From Lachnospira hominis (ex Liu et al. 2021) (GTDB lineage: Bacteria; Bacillota; Clostridia; Lachnospirales; Lachnospiraceae), in assembly GCF_014287955.1 (NCBI RefSeq), contig NZ_JACOPD010000001.1:372001-436000 (forward strand): a stretch of 64,000 bases of DNA. The letters run 5' to 3'. A program made the translations under genes and the position numbers. Positions 45,964 through 53,879 of this stretch are shown here, in pieces. The notes under the pieces are model-generated. The model ran no database searches. It worked only from the letters and a program-made list of their open reading frames with translations, and was not told the DNA's origin. Within the stretch, counting starts at the first letter, position 1. The number at the start of each line of letters is the position of its first letter.

Positions 45964-46677
45964 ATGAAAATTGCTGTTTGTGATGACGATATTGCGGAAC
46001 TTAATAACATTTGTGAAATACTAAATAACTATTTTGAAGAAAAAAAATACGATATTTATATTTCAAAATTCGGAAGCAGTGTAGAACTTGCCTCTATTAT
46101 ACAAAAAGAAAAATTCGACATATATATTCTTGATATTGTCATGCCCGTCTTAAGCGGTATGAATCTTGCAACCGAAATACGCAGTTTTGACAAAGCTTCC
46201 GATATTATTTTTCTTACGTCTTCACCTGAATTCGCTGTTGAAAGCTACTGTGTCAAAGCAACTGATTACATATTAAAACCTGTTGACAAAAATCGTCTTT
46301 TAAATTCAATTAACGAAATTGTCGAAAAAAGAAAATATGAACAAGAAAAATATGTTGTAATAAAGAGCAATATTGGTGTACACAAAATTATGTTATCAAA
46401 TATTATCTGTGTCGAAGCACAAAAACATCATGTCATATATCACTTAAAAAACGATGAAAAAATCGAATGTACGGATAAATTTTCAAATGTATGCGAATTT
46501 CTTTTAAATAACCATGAATTTATTCTTGTTCATCGCTCTTTTCTCGTAAATATGAATTATATACGACACATTAACGCCACAGATATTTATATGCAGAATT
46601 CACTTATAATTCCACTTGCACAACGAAGAGTTGCCGATATTAAACGACATTATCTCGCATTCCAGATGGAGGACTGA
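45964..46677 (+). CDS. LytTR-family response regulator (AgrA/VirR-like)
   Basis: 237 residues from the ATG at 45964 (MKIAVCDDDIAELNNIC), with ACGGAGA upstream; the open frame continues 27 codons upstream. The receiver domain holds CDDD acidic pocket (residues 6-8), the phospho-Asp in YILDIVMPVLSG (about 59), and the conserved Lys in DYILKPVDK. The C-terminal LytTR domain has LSNIICVEAQKHHVIYHL and FILVHRSFLVNMNYIRHI. Directly followed by its sensor kinase gene. Probable role: control of surface or peptide-signalling genes. Confidence 0.93.
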   Translation: MKIAVCDDDIAELNNICEILNNYFEEKKYDIYISKFGSSVELASIIQKEKFDIYILDIVMPVLSGMNLATEIRSFDKASDIIFLTSSPEFAVESYCVKATDYILKPVDKNRLLNSINEIVEKRKYEQEKYVVIKSNIGVHKIMLSNIICVEAQKHHVIYHLKNDEKIECTDKFSNVCEFLLNNHEFILVHRSFLVNMNYIRHINATDIYMQNSLIIPLAQRRVADIKRHYLAFQMED

Positions 46678-46681
46678 AAAT

Positions 46682-47992
46682 ATGGATATTTCTGTCATTT
46701 TAAATATAACCAACTATATATTTGTATTAATTTTCGGAATCGTTGTATCATTATGTCTCGCAGATATAAGCTGGAAAAAATACAGCAGCTTTTATATAAT
46801 TACACTTATTTTATTTGCGTTAATTCAGGCTGTTTTCTATTTTGTCCTCGGTGAAACAGTTCTTAATAAATGTTATCCTCTCCTTATACATATTCCACTT
46901 GTTTTATTAATATGTTTTTATTTTCATAAAAATATATTAATTTCCGTAACCTCAGTTCTTGCCGCATATCTTTTATGCACACCAAGAAAATGGTTTGGAA
47001 CTCTTGCAGCATCATTTTTTGACGGTAATACTCTGGTTTCTGATACTGTTTCCATTCTTGTCACAATTCCGCTTATGATTCTCGTTATCAAATACATGTC
47101 TCCGTACATAATCCGCCTGAAATATGAATCAAAGAAAGCTTTGTTATTATTTTTCATGCTTCCTCTGGCTTATTATATTCTGGAATACACATTTACTGTA
47201 TACACTGATTTGCTGTATACAGGCGGAGCTGTTGTCATAGATTTTATGGACAGTTTTATTGTTGTATTTTATTTTATATTATCAATGTTATCGTTAAAAT
47301 TTTCCGATGAAAAAAATAAAGCTGAACGCGAAAATCTGTTGCTCACGACGGCAACTTCACAAGCTGCAAAAGAAATAGAACAGCTGTCCTTTTCGCAAAA
47401 ACAGTCTTCTATATACAGACATGACCTGCGTCACCATATGAATTTTATAAAAAACTGTATTGAAAATAACGAAACTTCACAGGCTCTCTCTTATATTGAT
47501 GAAATATGCACCGGACTTGAAAACAGCCGTTTTATCAGATATTGCAGCAACGAAGCGATAAATCTGATTTTGTCATCATATGCCGACAAAGCTGCTGCCC
47601 AAAACATAACTGTTAATTTTAATGTCACCGCATCAAATTTTGATTCATTTAAAATAGCAGATTTATGCAGCCTGCTTGCAAATGCTCTTGAAAATGCCCT
47701 CAATGCATGCACACACATTTCTGAAGCTGAACAACGCTATATCAATTTAAAAATTTATGAAAAAAATGAACAGCTCTGTATAAATATTGCAAACAGCTAC
47801 TGCTCATCTCCAAAATATGCACCTGTCTTTAAAGACGGTATTCCTGTATCATATCGTCCCGGCCACGGAATTGGCGTACAGAGCATGATTTCCGTCATGG
47901 AAAAATATCATGGTCTATACGGATTTTTCACCGACGACAGAGAATTCCGTTTTCAGGCGACTATTAATATGACGGGGAACCTGGGGATGTAG
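46682..47992 (+). CDS. Sensor histidine kinase, AgrC/GHKL type
   Basis: 436 residues from the ATG at 46682 (MDISVILNITNYIFVL), with GGAGG in the end of the regulator gene and 4 bp after its stop. Six N-terminal membrane helices (about 1-215) form the sensor. The phosphoacceptor segment is SIYRHDLRHHMNFIKN, the N box LCSLLANALENALNAC and the G box PGHGIGVQSM. This is the AgrC/ComD class that senses peptides, yet no agrB/agrD-like gene is visible, so the ligand is unknown. Confidence 0.92.
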   Translation: MDISVILNITNYIFVLIFGIVVSLCLADISWKKYSSFYIITLILFALIQAVFYFVLGETVLNKCYPLLIHIPLVLLICFYFHKNILISVTSVLAAYLLCTPRKWFGTLAASFFDGNTLVSDTVSILVTIPLMILVIKYMSPYIIRLKYESKKALLLFFMLPLAYYILEYTFTVYTDLLYTGGAVVIDFMDSFIVVFYFILSMLSLKFSDEKNKAERENLLLTTATSQAAKEIEQLSFSQKQSSIYRHDLRHHMNFIKNCIENNETSQALSYIDEICTGLENSRFIRYCSNEAINLILSSYADKAAAQNITVNFNVTASNFDSFKIADLCSLLANALENALNACTHISEAEQRYINLKIYEKNEQLCINIANSYCSSPKYAPVFKDGIPVSYRPGHGIGVQSMISVMEKYHGLYGFFTDDREFRFQATINMTGNLGM

Positions 47993-48041
47993 ATAAGCTC
48001 ACGAATATCTGAAATAACATATGTGGATAAAAATCATCTCC

Positions 48042-48212
48042 TTACGTATAAAATCTCTCTCCGTTTTCCAGACAGATACTCGCGAGCCTCCCATTTGGCA
48101 GACCATATCCACAATCCAATATGTACCAATTCTCTTGCTCATTTAACCAAATCGAACTTGACTCTTCATCAAGATATCTGCCTTTGGAATTATAATAACC
48201 ATACCTCTTCAT
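48042..48212 (-). CDS. Small hypothetical protein (56 aa)
   Basis: The ATG at 48212 has GAAGGAG spaced 8 nt. The product (MKRYGYYNSKGRYLDEES, then SSIWLNEQENWYILDCGYGL, ending ERFYT) is rich in Tyr, Glu and Asn and has no membrane helix. I recognise no family. It lies at the left edge of the accessory island and could belong to it. The plus-strand frame across the same DNA has no ribosome site. Confidence 0.55.
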   Translation of the reverse strand: MKRYGYYNSKGRYLDEESSSIWLNEQENWYILDCGYGLPNGRLASICLENGERFYT

Positions 48213-48386
48213 GATTAACGCTCCTTCACTAGTCTTAAAATGTGTACATAAATACTGGAACGTTCCATAAAGGGATGTCCATACATTTCGTGACTGTTTA
48301 TCAGTCGTTTTTTAGTAGTTTCAAAAAGTACACTTTTGGGCAATATAAAAATTTCCTTGCTTTTATACTAATTTGATTTATAAGCA

Positions 48387-48413
48387 TAAAAAAAGACAGC
48401 TATAAACTGCCTT
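48387..48413 (-). terminator. Terminator of the 48509 gene
   Basis: The stem GGCAG / CTGTC (one G-T pair) is followed by seven T on the minus strand. Apart from this and the small gene, the 47993-48508 stretch holds nothing I recognise. Confidence 0.65.
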
Positions 48414-48508
48414 TACATATATTGTTATTTTTACCTTTTTAAGATACAATAAAATTGTGAATTTAAAATTTGGTTTTATAAAATTTCTAAAGATTTTATT
48501 TTATCTAC

Positions 48509-48697
48509 TCAAAGTGATACACAACCAAATTCACCTTCCTGTTTTATATAACGCTTATCTTGAGATATAAATACTAATGCATGTGGTCTATCATTATCGT
48601 CTTTACATAATTGTATAGTTGTTTTATATACTCTTCCTGTATAAGTTGCGTTATCACAACAGGTTACTTTCACTAAAGTTCCATTTTCAATAAACAT
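48509..48697 (-). CDS. Small hypothetical protein (62 aa)
   Basis: The likely start is the ATG at 48697 (MFIENGTLVKVTCCDNATYT); the frame is open further upstream but then overlaps the start of the opposite gene. Contains a GRVYKTTIQL strand region and ends EGEFGCVSL, like a small beta-barrel (Sm- or SH3-like). No ribosome site is evident; a terminator follows it, which supports expression. Divergent from the DUF6037-like gene with a gap of only 21 bp. Confidence 0.5.
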   Translation of the reverse strand: MFIENGTLVKVTCCDNATYTGRVYKTTIQLCKDDNDRPHALVFISQDKRYIKQEGEFGCVSL

Positions 48698-48718
48698 ATT
48701 TTTTAGGAGGAAACGACT

Positions 48719-49285
48719 ATGAGATGTCCTGCATTTAAACCCTTGATTACCGATATGAAAACACATGACATAGATAAAGAACATTATTTTTTTAATTATA
48801 ATGGTTTTAGATTTGACACTATTTTATCTATTGTCTCAACTGGTTATGAAATTCTTGTTGCAATTCATACACATAACTGGGGATGTGTTTTAACTATGGA
48901 TGATGATTTTAATATTGAAATGCAAGATAATGACTACTATTCCCTTTGTTCATTATTAAATTTAAATTGGAAAGCTGATCATTTTAATTCTGCTACGTTC
49001 CTCCGTCTCCTTTCACAAAATGCTCCTTTACACTCTAATATGCGAGGTGTTCCATACAGAGAATTGCGAAATTATCTTCATTATCGTCATGTTGATGATG
49101 CAGATAAAATATACTTTTGTGGTTGGAATGATCATAAAACAGATAAACGTAAAGCCCATAATTTTGATAAAACTGAATTTTTTTTAGGGAAAAAAGTTGC
49201 AGATTATTGTCGTGCTAATAATATTAGTTCATTATGGTCTGATATTCCTCGTGACGAAAGACGATTAACAAATCCTTGGGATTAA
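48719..49285 (+). CDS. DUF6037-like protein
   Basis: 188 residues with a strong AGGAGG ribosome site. The pattern of the N-terminal half (FNYNGFRFDTILSIVSTGYE, ILVAIHTHNWGCVLTMDDDF) and the central LRLLSQNAPLHSNMRGVPY recalls DUF6037 proteins of Firmicutes mobile elements; this is a from-memory likeness, not certain. Contains FCGWNDHKTDKRKAHNFDKT near the C-terminus. Cytosolic, function unknown. Sits on the opposite strand to the rest of the island. Confidence 0.72.
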   Translation: MRCPAFKPLITDMKTHDIDKEHYFFNYNGFRFDTILSIVSTGYEILVAIHTHNWGCVLTMDDDFNIEMQDNDYYSLCSLLNLNWKADHFNSATFLRLLSQNAPLHSNMRGVPYRELRNYLHYRHVDDADKIYFCGWNDHKTDKRKAHNFDKTEFFLGKKVADYCRANNISSLWSDIPRDERRLTNPWD

Positions 49286-49329
49286 TTTTTCAAAAGGCTT
49301 TAAAAATATTTGTATACATTTCTTTAGAA

Positions 49330-49359
49330 AACAAACCAGAGCCTAAACTCTGGTTTGTT
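49330..49359. terminator. Bidirectional terminator between convergent island genes
   Basis: The perfect 12-bp stem AACAAACCAGAG / CTCTGGTTTGTT has a 6-nt loop. Confidence 0.88.
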
Positions 49360-49372
49360 CACATATACATTT

Positions 49373-49662
49373 TTAGTATTCATATTTTGGTCTTACTATC
49401 ATCCAGATAATCCAGAAACCACCTGTGCAACATATAAGAATAAAATCCAATAAATGATTATATTTCTTTTTCTTCTCTTCTGGTTGCATTGCTGTTGCTG
49501 ATGCAGACGCTGAAGCTGATGCACTATTATTTACTATTACTGGTATTGAATTATCTTTTAACGATTCAATTTGTTTCCCACATTTAGGACACACTACACA
49601 ATCTTCATCTATTACCTCACCACAATATTTACAATATTTTTTTCTTCTTCCAATTCTGACAT
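49373..49662 (-). pseudogene. Zinc-ribbon membrane protein split by an A7 homopolymer
   Basis: The ATG at 49662 has a GGGGG ribosome site 7 nt upstream and reads MSELEEEKN but stops after 16 codons. A one-base shift at the A7 run (49637-49643) gives KKYCKYCGEVIDEDCVVCPK then CGKQIESLKDNS, a canonical four-Cys zinc ribbon. It continues through a Ser-Ala repeat (SASASASASAT) to one membrane helix, HLLDFILICCTGGFWIIWMIV, and ends PKYEY. The downstream part alone has a GTG at its start, but the ribbon would then lose its first Cys pair. So it is a frameshifted gene, a slippage-expressed gene or a sequence error. Confidence 0.65.
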
Positions 49663-49787
49663 ATTGAATCCCCCTTTTATTATTTAATATGTCTTATTCT
49701 GTTTTTCAAATCATAAAAAATTTCTGTATAGCCTTTTTTGAAAATCAATTTTCCAGAACTTGCCTCCTCCAAAATATATTTTTGCAC

Positions 49788-49819
49788 TAAAAAAACACAC
49801 CTATTTCCAGATGTGTTTT
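49788..49819 (-). terminator. Terminator downstream of the MazF-domain gene
   Basis: The stem AAAACACA...TGTGTTTT, extended by further pairs, is followed by seven T on the minus strand. It is about 210 bp beyond the gene's stop. Confidence 0.7.
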
Positions 49820-49843
49820 AATGCGTGAAAATTTAATTCAATT

Positions 49844-49965
49844 AAAGGGGGTTTTCACTATACCAAGTTCTTTAATCTACACCAATATTCTATTGGTACT
49901 ATCTGGTTCACCAGCATATCAATTACGATTTGAAACGATCTATAAATAATTTATAGCATTATGTA
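49844..49965 (+). other. Structured, possibly coding intergenic segment
   Basis: A strong AAAGGGGG lies 8 nt before an ATA codon that opens a 29-codon frame (PSSLIYTNILLVLSGSPAYQ, then LRFETIYK) to 49949. The same DNA folds into hairpins (ACCAAT..ATTGGT at about 49881-49897; CTATAAAT-A-ATTTATAG at about 49940-49956). An ATA start is rare. It could be a leader, an RNA element or a remnant. The remaining 49663-50031 DNA has no other gene. Confidence 0.35.
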
Positions 49966-50031
49966 TAATCTCCATATCTTCACTAAGACAATTATAATAT
50001 GTAATTTTGCTTTTGACAATAACTGAAAAAT

Positions 50032-50922
50032 TTAATCAATATCTTCTATGGTTGAGCCACTATCCAAAGTAATTCCAATCTGACTTGCTATTCTTGTCAT
50101 TACTTTTTGCATAAATGCACTTGTTACTTTACCCTTACAATCCCTAAATCGTTTCCTATCTACTGTATACAGATCTGTTAAATTTATTCTACTTGGTTGT
50201 TTTGTTAATGTTCCAAATTCCAGATCTGTATTATTTATTTTCATTTGTGACATTAGATTCTTTGGTTCTTCTCCATCTAAATACACTACATTTACCGCAT
50301 CACTTACTTTTGCATGAGTTGTATTTGATATTATAAGCGACCATCTTATTCCTGTTGTTTCCCTTCCAACACCAGTAGAAACTTCTACCGCCCAGATTTC
50401 ACCTCTATGTACCTTCGGTCTCGCATTACTTTCTAATTCATACAATTTCATTCCACCAGCTATTTTATGTGTTAATATCTTCTGTTCACTTGCTGGCACT
50501 GTTGCATAGGTTGTCTGTATTCTATTGATTAATGCAGGAAAACTTTCTGTTGCATGCAATCTTTTTTCCTGCACAATTTCAATACTTTCATCCATATCTG
50601 CAGTATATCCATAACGCTTTGCTAATTCGTCTATTGCTATTATCATCAAATCAGCATCTACATCATTATAGACTCTTTCTAACCAATCCATTGCATCTTC
50701 AAATTCATAAGATACACTTAAATCAATTTTTTCACCAGTCTTATTATTTCTGGAACATAACTGCATAATGTTTTCTGTTAGATCCTGTTCATTTGATTCA
50801 TTATGTATTCTGTCTAACTTTAACATTGCTGTTCTAAATCTGGCAACATTATCTTCATTTGCTTCTGTGCAAGTGTCCCGATCTGGTTCATACTTGCCAG
50901 AAAATATGTTTTCTTTTGGCAT
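50032..50922 (-). CDS. MazF/PemK-domain protein with long N-terminal extension
   Basis: 296 residues with an AAGGCGGG ribosome site. The C-terminal third (about 170-290) is a MazF-type fold: KVHRGEIWAVEVSTGVGRET, GIRWSLIISN, VNVVYLDG, LEFGTLTKQPSRINLTDLYT and the C-terminal FMQKVMTRIASQIGI. The G.E..G.R..L segment matches the catalytic Arg of MazF RNases. The N-terminal 165 residues are helical and unfamiliar (DNVARFRTAMLKLDRIH; FEDAMDWLERVYNDVDADL). Normal MazF is about 110-120 residues with a separate antitoxin gene, which is absent; the extension may replace it. It follows the membrane-protein gene by 69 bp on the same strand, so they may be one unit. Confidence 0.8.
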   Translation of the reverse strand: MPKENIFSGKYEPDRDTCTEANEDNVARFRTAMLKLDRIHNESNEQDLTENIMQLCSRNNKTGEKIDLSVSYEFEDAMDWLERVYNDVDADLMIIAIDELAKRYGYTADMDESIEIVQEKRLHATESFPALINRIQTTYATVPASEQKILTHKIAGGMKLYELESNARPKVHRGEIWAVEVSTGVGRETTGIRWSLIISNTTHAKVSDAVNVVYLDGEEPKNLMSQMKINNTDLEFGTLTKQPSRINLTDLYTVDRKRFRDCKGKVTSAFMQKVMTRIASQIGITLDSGSTIEDID

Positions 50923-50991
50923 AATAGCCCGCCTTTGTTATTTGTGATGATTTTATTATACCAAAATCAAACCCTTTTATAAATTCGTATT

Positions 50992-51789
50992 TTACTCTTC
51001 ATCTTCAAAATTCATATCTATATTTTCTTTGTCTGTATAGCCATCTATCACATTTCCATCGTCATCAATGAAAAATACACGATATTTCTTATCTGTCTGA
51101 TCTATGATATTTACATATGTATTTTCATTGTGAATTTCATAAATCACAGGTGCATCATTCTCAGCAGAGCTTTTTATAAGTTTTCCAATTTGTGCTTTTC
51201 CTAAATCATATATAAAACTTACAGCTAAGGGCAAAATTACATTCAAAAGGATAAATTTTATAACCGCATAGAAGTGTTCTTTAAATTTGCTGTTTTGAAT
51301 AACTGCATCACCGAGCGTATCATTTTCAATTTCTTCCCTAACAACATTTTGTAATTCTTCTTTGCCTATGTCTGGCTCTCCAGCTTCTTCTCTTGCTGTT
51401 TCATATGCATATTCAATAGCTTCCGAAAGTTTTGAATTAATTATATTTTCTGTATTTAATAACTTTCCTAAATTAGATTGCAAGCCTTCAAATGCACTCA
51501 TATCTATTTTTGGCATCTGAAACGTGAGTTGCTGTAATCCTGCTTGTATTCCTGTCAGTTTTTCATAATCAATCTTTTTAGAAAATTCCGACCACATACG
51601 CATTGATTTATTAATAGAACTTTCTGGATCATTTAAAACTTTTTGCCATGCCTGCATTTGCTTATAGGCATCATTGCCTGTTATAGATTTGTATGTAGCT
51701 TCTAATCCTACTTGAATCACTTGCATATTCTTTAAATAATCACCATTAAATGCTTTTGTATATGCATCTATTAATTCGCTTGTTGACAT
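50992..51789 (-). CDS. Hypothetical membrane protein of the accessory island
   Basis: 265 residues with AGGAGG spaced 8 nt. Residues 1-165 are mostly helical and cytosolic (LIDAYTKAFNGDYLKNMQVI, GLQQLTFQMPKIDMSAFEGL). One membrane helix lies at about 175-200 (VIKFILLNVILPLAVSFIYD), and a C-terminal beta-rich domain follows with YVNIIDQTDKKYRVFFIDDD and GNVIDGYTDKENI, SH3b-like. No family is recognised. A membrane partner next to a MazF-domain gene and a restriction system is typical of defence islands, but a joint role is inference. Confidence 0.75.
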   Translation of the reverse strand: MSTSELIDAYTKAFNGDYLKNMQVIQVGLEATYKSITGNDAYKQMQAWQKVLNDPESSINKSMRMWSEFSKKIDYEKLTGIQAGLQQLTFQMPKIDMSAFEGLQSNLGKLLNTENIINSKLSEAIEYAYETAREEAGEPDIGKEELQNVVREEIENDTLGDAVIQNSKFKEHFYAVIKFILLNVILPLAVSFIYDLGKAQIGKLIKSSAENDAPVIYEIHNENTYVNIIDQTDKKYRVFFIDDDGNVIDGYTDKENIDMNFEDEE

Positions 51790-51841
51790 TTTATTTACCT
51801 CCTGCCATAGTTCTTATATCTTCATATCAAAAATTTCTTCC

Positions 51842-51853
51842 GTAAGTACTTAC
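51842..51853. promoter_or_regulatory. 12-bp palindrome upstream of the membrane-protein gene
   Basis: GTAAGTACTTAC is a perfect palindrome; a further TTGTAAGT follows about 10 nt later. It lies about 55 nt before the gene start and could be an operator. The 51790-52052 gap otherwise has no gene. Confidence 0.45.
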
Positions 51854-52052
51854 AAATATATTGTAAGTGGTAATTTTCAAAAACACAATATGACATCATA
51901 TGACATTTTAGGACAACTTTACATCTATGATGTTTTACTAAAAAAATATTTTTCTATCATTTCCAGCCGAATCTCATACACCATATTGTGGTTTATCTAT
52001 TTTCAAAAAAACTATATGTTGTGGTGTTTTTCAAGTGTAAAAAAGCAGGTCA

Positions 52053-53795
52053 TTAACCTGCATTTATATCTTTATGGAAATAGTAATCTGGAATAGGAAT
52101 TACTTCTACTTTCTTATCATCTAAGTAGCTTAATGCTTTTCCAGATAACATTATTGTGGAATCTATATAAACCTTTTTTAAATTCTTATTTTTCATATCC
52201 TGTTCAAATGCATCCACTTCTTCATCTGTCAATAATAATACATATTTATCATTGTCTATCTCAACTGCATTTTCAAGTTCAATCATTTCCTTTATGTGTT
52301 GCGTTATCTTATCTTCTATGTAATAATCTTTATCTTTTGAAATCTTACTTACAAAATCGGTTTTATAATATTTTAGATTTGCAGAAATGCCATCTGAATA
52401 TTTGCTACCATCTTTCCTTATCCCTGTTATAACTGTTTTCAATCTTTGATATGTCACATCTTCACAGATGTTATTTTCATTATTGGTACATAAAATAAAT
52501 TTTCTACTACCGCCATCTTCCATATTTAGATCCATCACTGCTTGTCCTGTTGTACCAGAGCCAGCAAAGAAATCTAAAACAGTTATATCTTTATTCGAAT
52601 TACAACTAATACATTTTTTTATAAGAGATATTGGTTTTGGATAGGAAAAAGAACTTTTTTCATTTATTACACCTTCTAAATCCCTATTTCCTAAATCATT
52701 GTTTATTAATAATGATGATACATTTTCATATTCAACAGAATCTAAATATCTTTTTAACTGCGGAACTTTTGCCTTGAAATATATTATATTTTCAGCCACC
52801 TTTTTATCTAAATCTTTCTTTTTATACAACCAACCTCTTTTTGGTATTTCACATTTTTCTCCTGTTAATGGATTAATATAATCATATGTGTATTCTGGTT
52901 TTTGATATGCTGTATCAGAAGGATTCCCAAGATCTGAAATCCTAAAAATTCTAAATTCATCATCTACATATTTATACTGTTTTGTTCCATTAGGAATATT
53001 TTTATTTTTCAAATAATAATTTCTCAATTCTGCCTGTGCTTCTTCTGGTGTCATACCATTATCTTTACATTTTTTCACTAATGCTAATATATCATCAAAG
53101 GATTCTTTTCTTTGGAAAAAAAATGATTTTCCTAAGTGCTTTTTATCATTTCCATAAACTAATACATACTCTGTTTTTATAGATACATTGACTGAATTAT
53201 TATTTCCAGAATTTTTCGCCCATATAATATTAGCTACAAAATTTTCTTCATTATAAATTGAATCGCATAAAATTTTTAATTGACCATATTCGTTATCATC
53301 AATAGAAATAAAAATAACTCCTTGCTGTGATAGAAGTTTTTTTGCAATTTTTAACCTTTCATTCATAAATGATAGCCATTTACTATGTCTATATCCATCA
53401 TCTTTTCCAACCATTCTATCTTCATAGATAAAATCTTTATTTCCTGTATTGTATGGTGGATCAATATAGATTACATCTATCTTTCCTTTATGTGTTTTTT
53501 CCAACAATTTAAGACTGTGTAAATTGTCACCTTCTAATAAAAAGTTGTATGGAAGGTCTGGAGCTGAAACTATTTTTTTATCTTTATCTTCTGTAAATAC
53601 TGGTATGTTATTAACCATCATATCATCTACTGCCTCAGAGTGTTGCTCCCAGACTAACCCATATCTTTTTTCATTGAGTTCATTTATAATATCATTTAAT
53701 AGTAATCTATCTGTATCATCTATTGCTTCTTTTTGCTTCAATGCTTCTATTTTTGCAATAAATTCTTCCCTCTTTTGTTTTGATATATTTGCCAT
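52053..53795 (-). CDS. Type III restriction-modification methyltransferase, Mod subunit 1
   Basis: 580 residues from the ATG at 53795 (MANISKQKREEFIAKIEALK), with AAGGAG 7 nt upstream; an ATG two codons before overlaps that site. It is an N6-adenine or N4-cytosine DNA methyltransferase of the beta class: catalytic motif IV IDPPYNTGNKDFIYED (about residue 113) comes before the SAM-binding motif I LDFFAGSGTTGQAVMD (about 410). The target-recognition region lies between (about 210-400). It shares the N-terminus, DPPY region and C-terminal IPDYYFHKDI with Mod 2, but the middle differs. Separated from res by a terminator, so it may be expressed on its own. Confidence 0.92.
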   Translation of the reverse strand: MANISKQKREEFIAKIEALKQKEAIDDTDRLLLNDIINELNEKRYGLVWEQHSEAVDDMMVNNIPVFTEDKDKKIVSAPDLPYNFLLEGDNLHSLKLLEKTHKGKIDVIYIDPPYNTGNKDFIYEDRMVGKDDGYRHSKWLSFMNERLKIAKKLLSQQGVIFISIDDNEYGQLKILCDSIYNEENFVANIIWAKNSGNNNSVNVSIKTEYVLVYGNDKKHLGKSFFFQRKESFDDILALVKKCKDNGMTPEEAQAELRNYYLKNKNIPNGTKQYKYVDDEFRIFRISDLGNPSDTAYQKPEYTYDYINPLTGEKCEIPKRGWLYKKKDLDKKVAENIIYFKAKVPQLKRYLDSVEYENVSSLLINNDLGNRDLEGVINEKSSFSYPKPISLIKKCISCNSNKDITVLDFFAGSGTTGQAVMDLNMEDGGSRKFILCTNNENNICEDVTYQRLKTVITGIRKDGSKYSDGISANLKYYKTDFVSKISKDKDYYIEDKITQHIKEMIELENAVEIDNDKYVLLLTDEEVDAFEQDMKNKNLKKVYIDSTIMLSGKALSYLDDKKVEVIPIPDYYFHKDINAG

Positions 53796-53851
53796 TTTCA
53801 TTCTCCTTGTTGTTTACAAAGAGAATGATTTTTTTTAGTGCCTTTTGTAAT

Positions 53852-53877
53852 AAAAAAATGCGGTCTCCCGCATTTTT
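53852..53877 (-). terminator. Hairpin terminator between res and mod 1
   Basis: The stem AAAAATGCGG / CCGCATTTTT has a 4-nt loop and a further T-run on the minus strand. Confidence 0.85.
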
Positions 53878-53879
53878 CC

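Noticed and set aside
48023-48214. Plus-strand 63-codon frame
   Set aside because: No ribosome site; the minus-strand frame over the same DNA has one and better amino-acid composition.
51890-52096. Plus-strand 68-codon frame upstream of the membrane-protein gene
   Set aside because: No Shine-Dalgarno, overlaps the end of mod 1, and is composed of AT-rich low-information codons.
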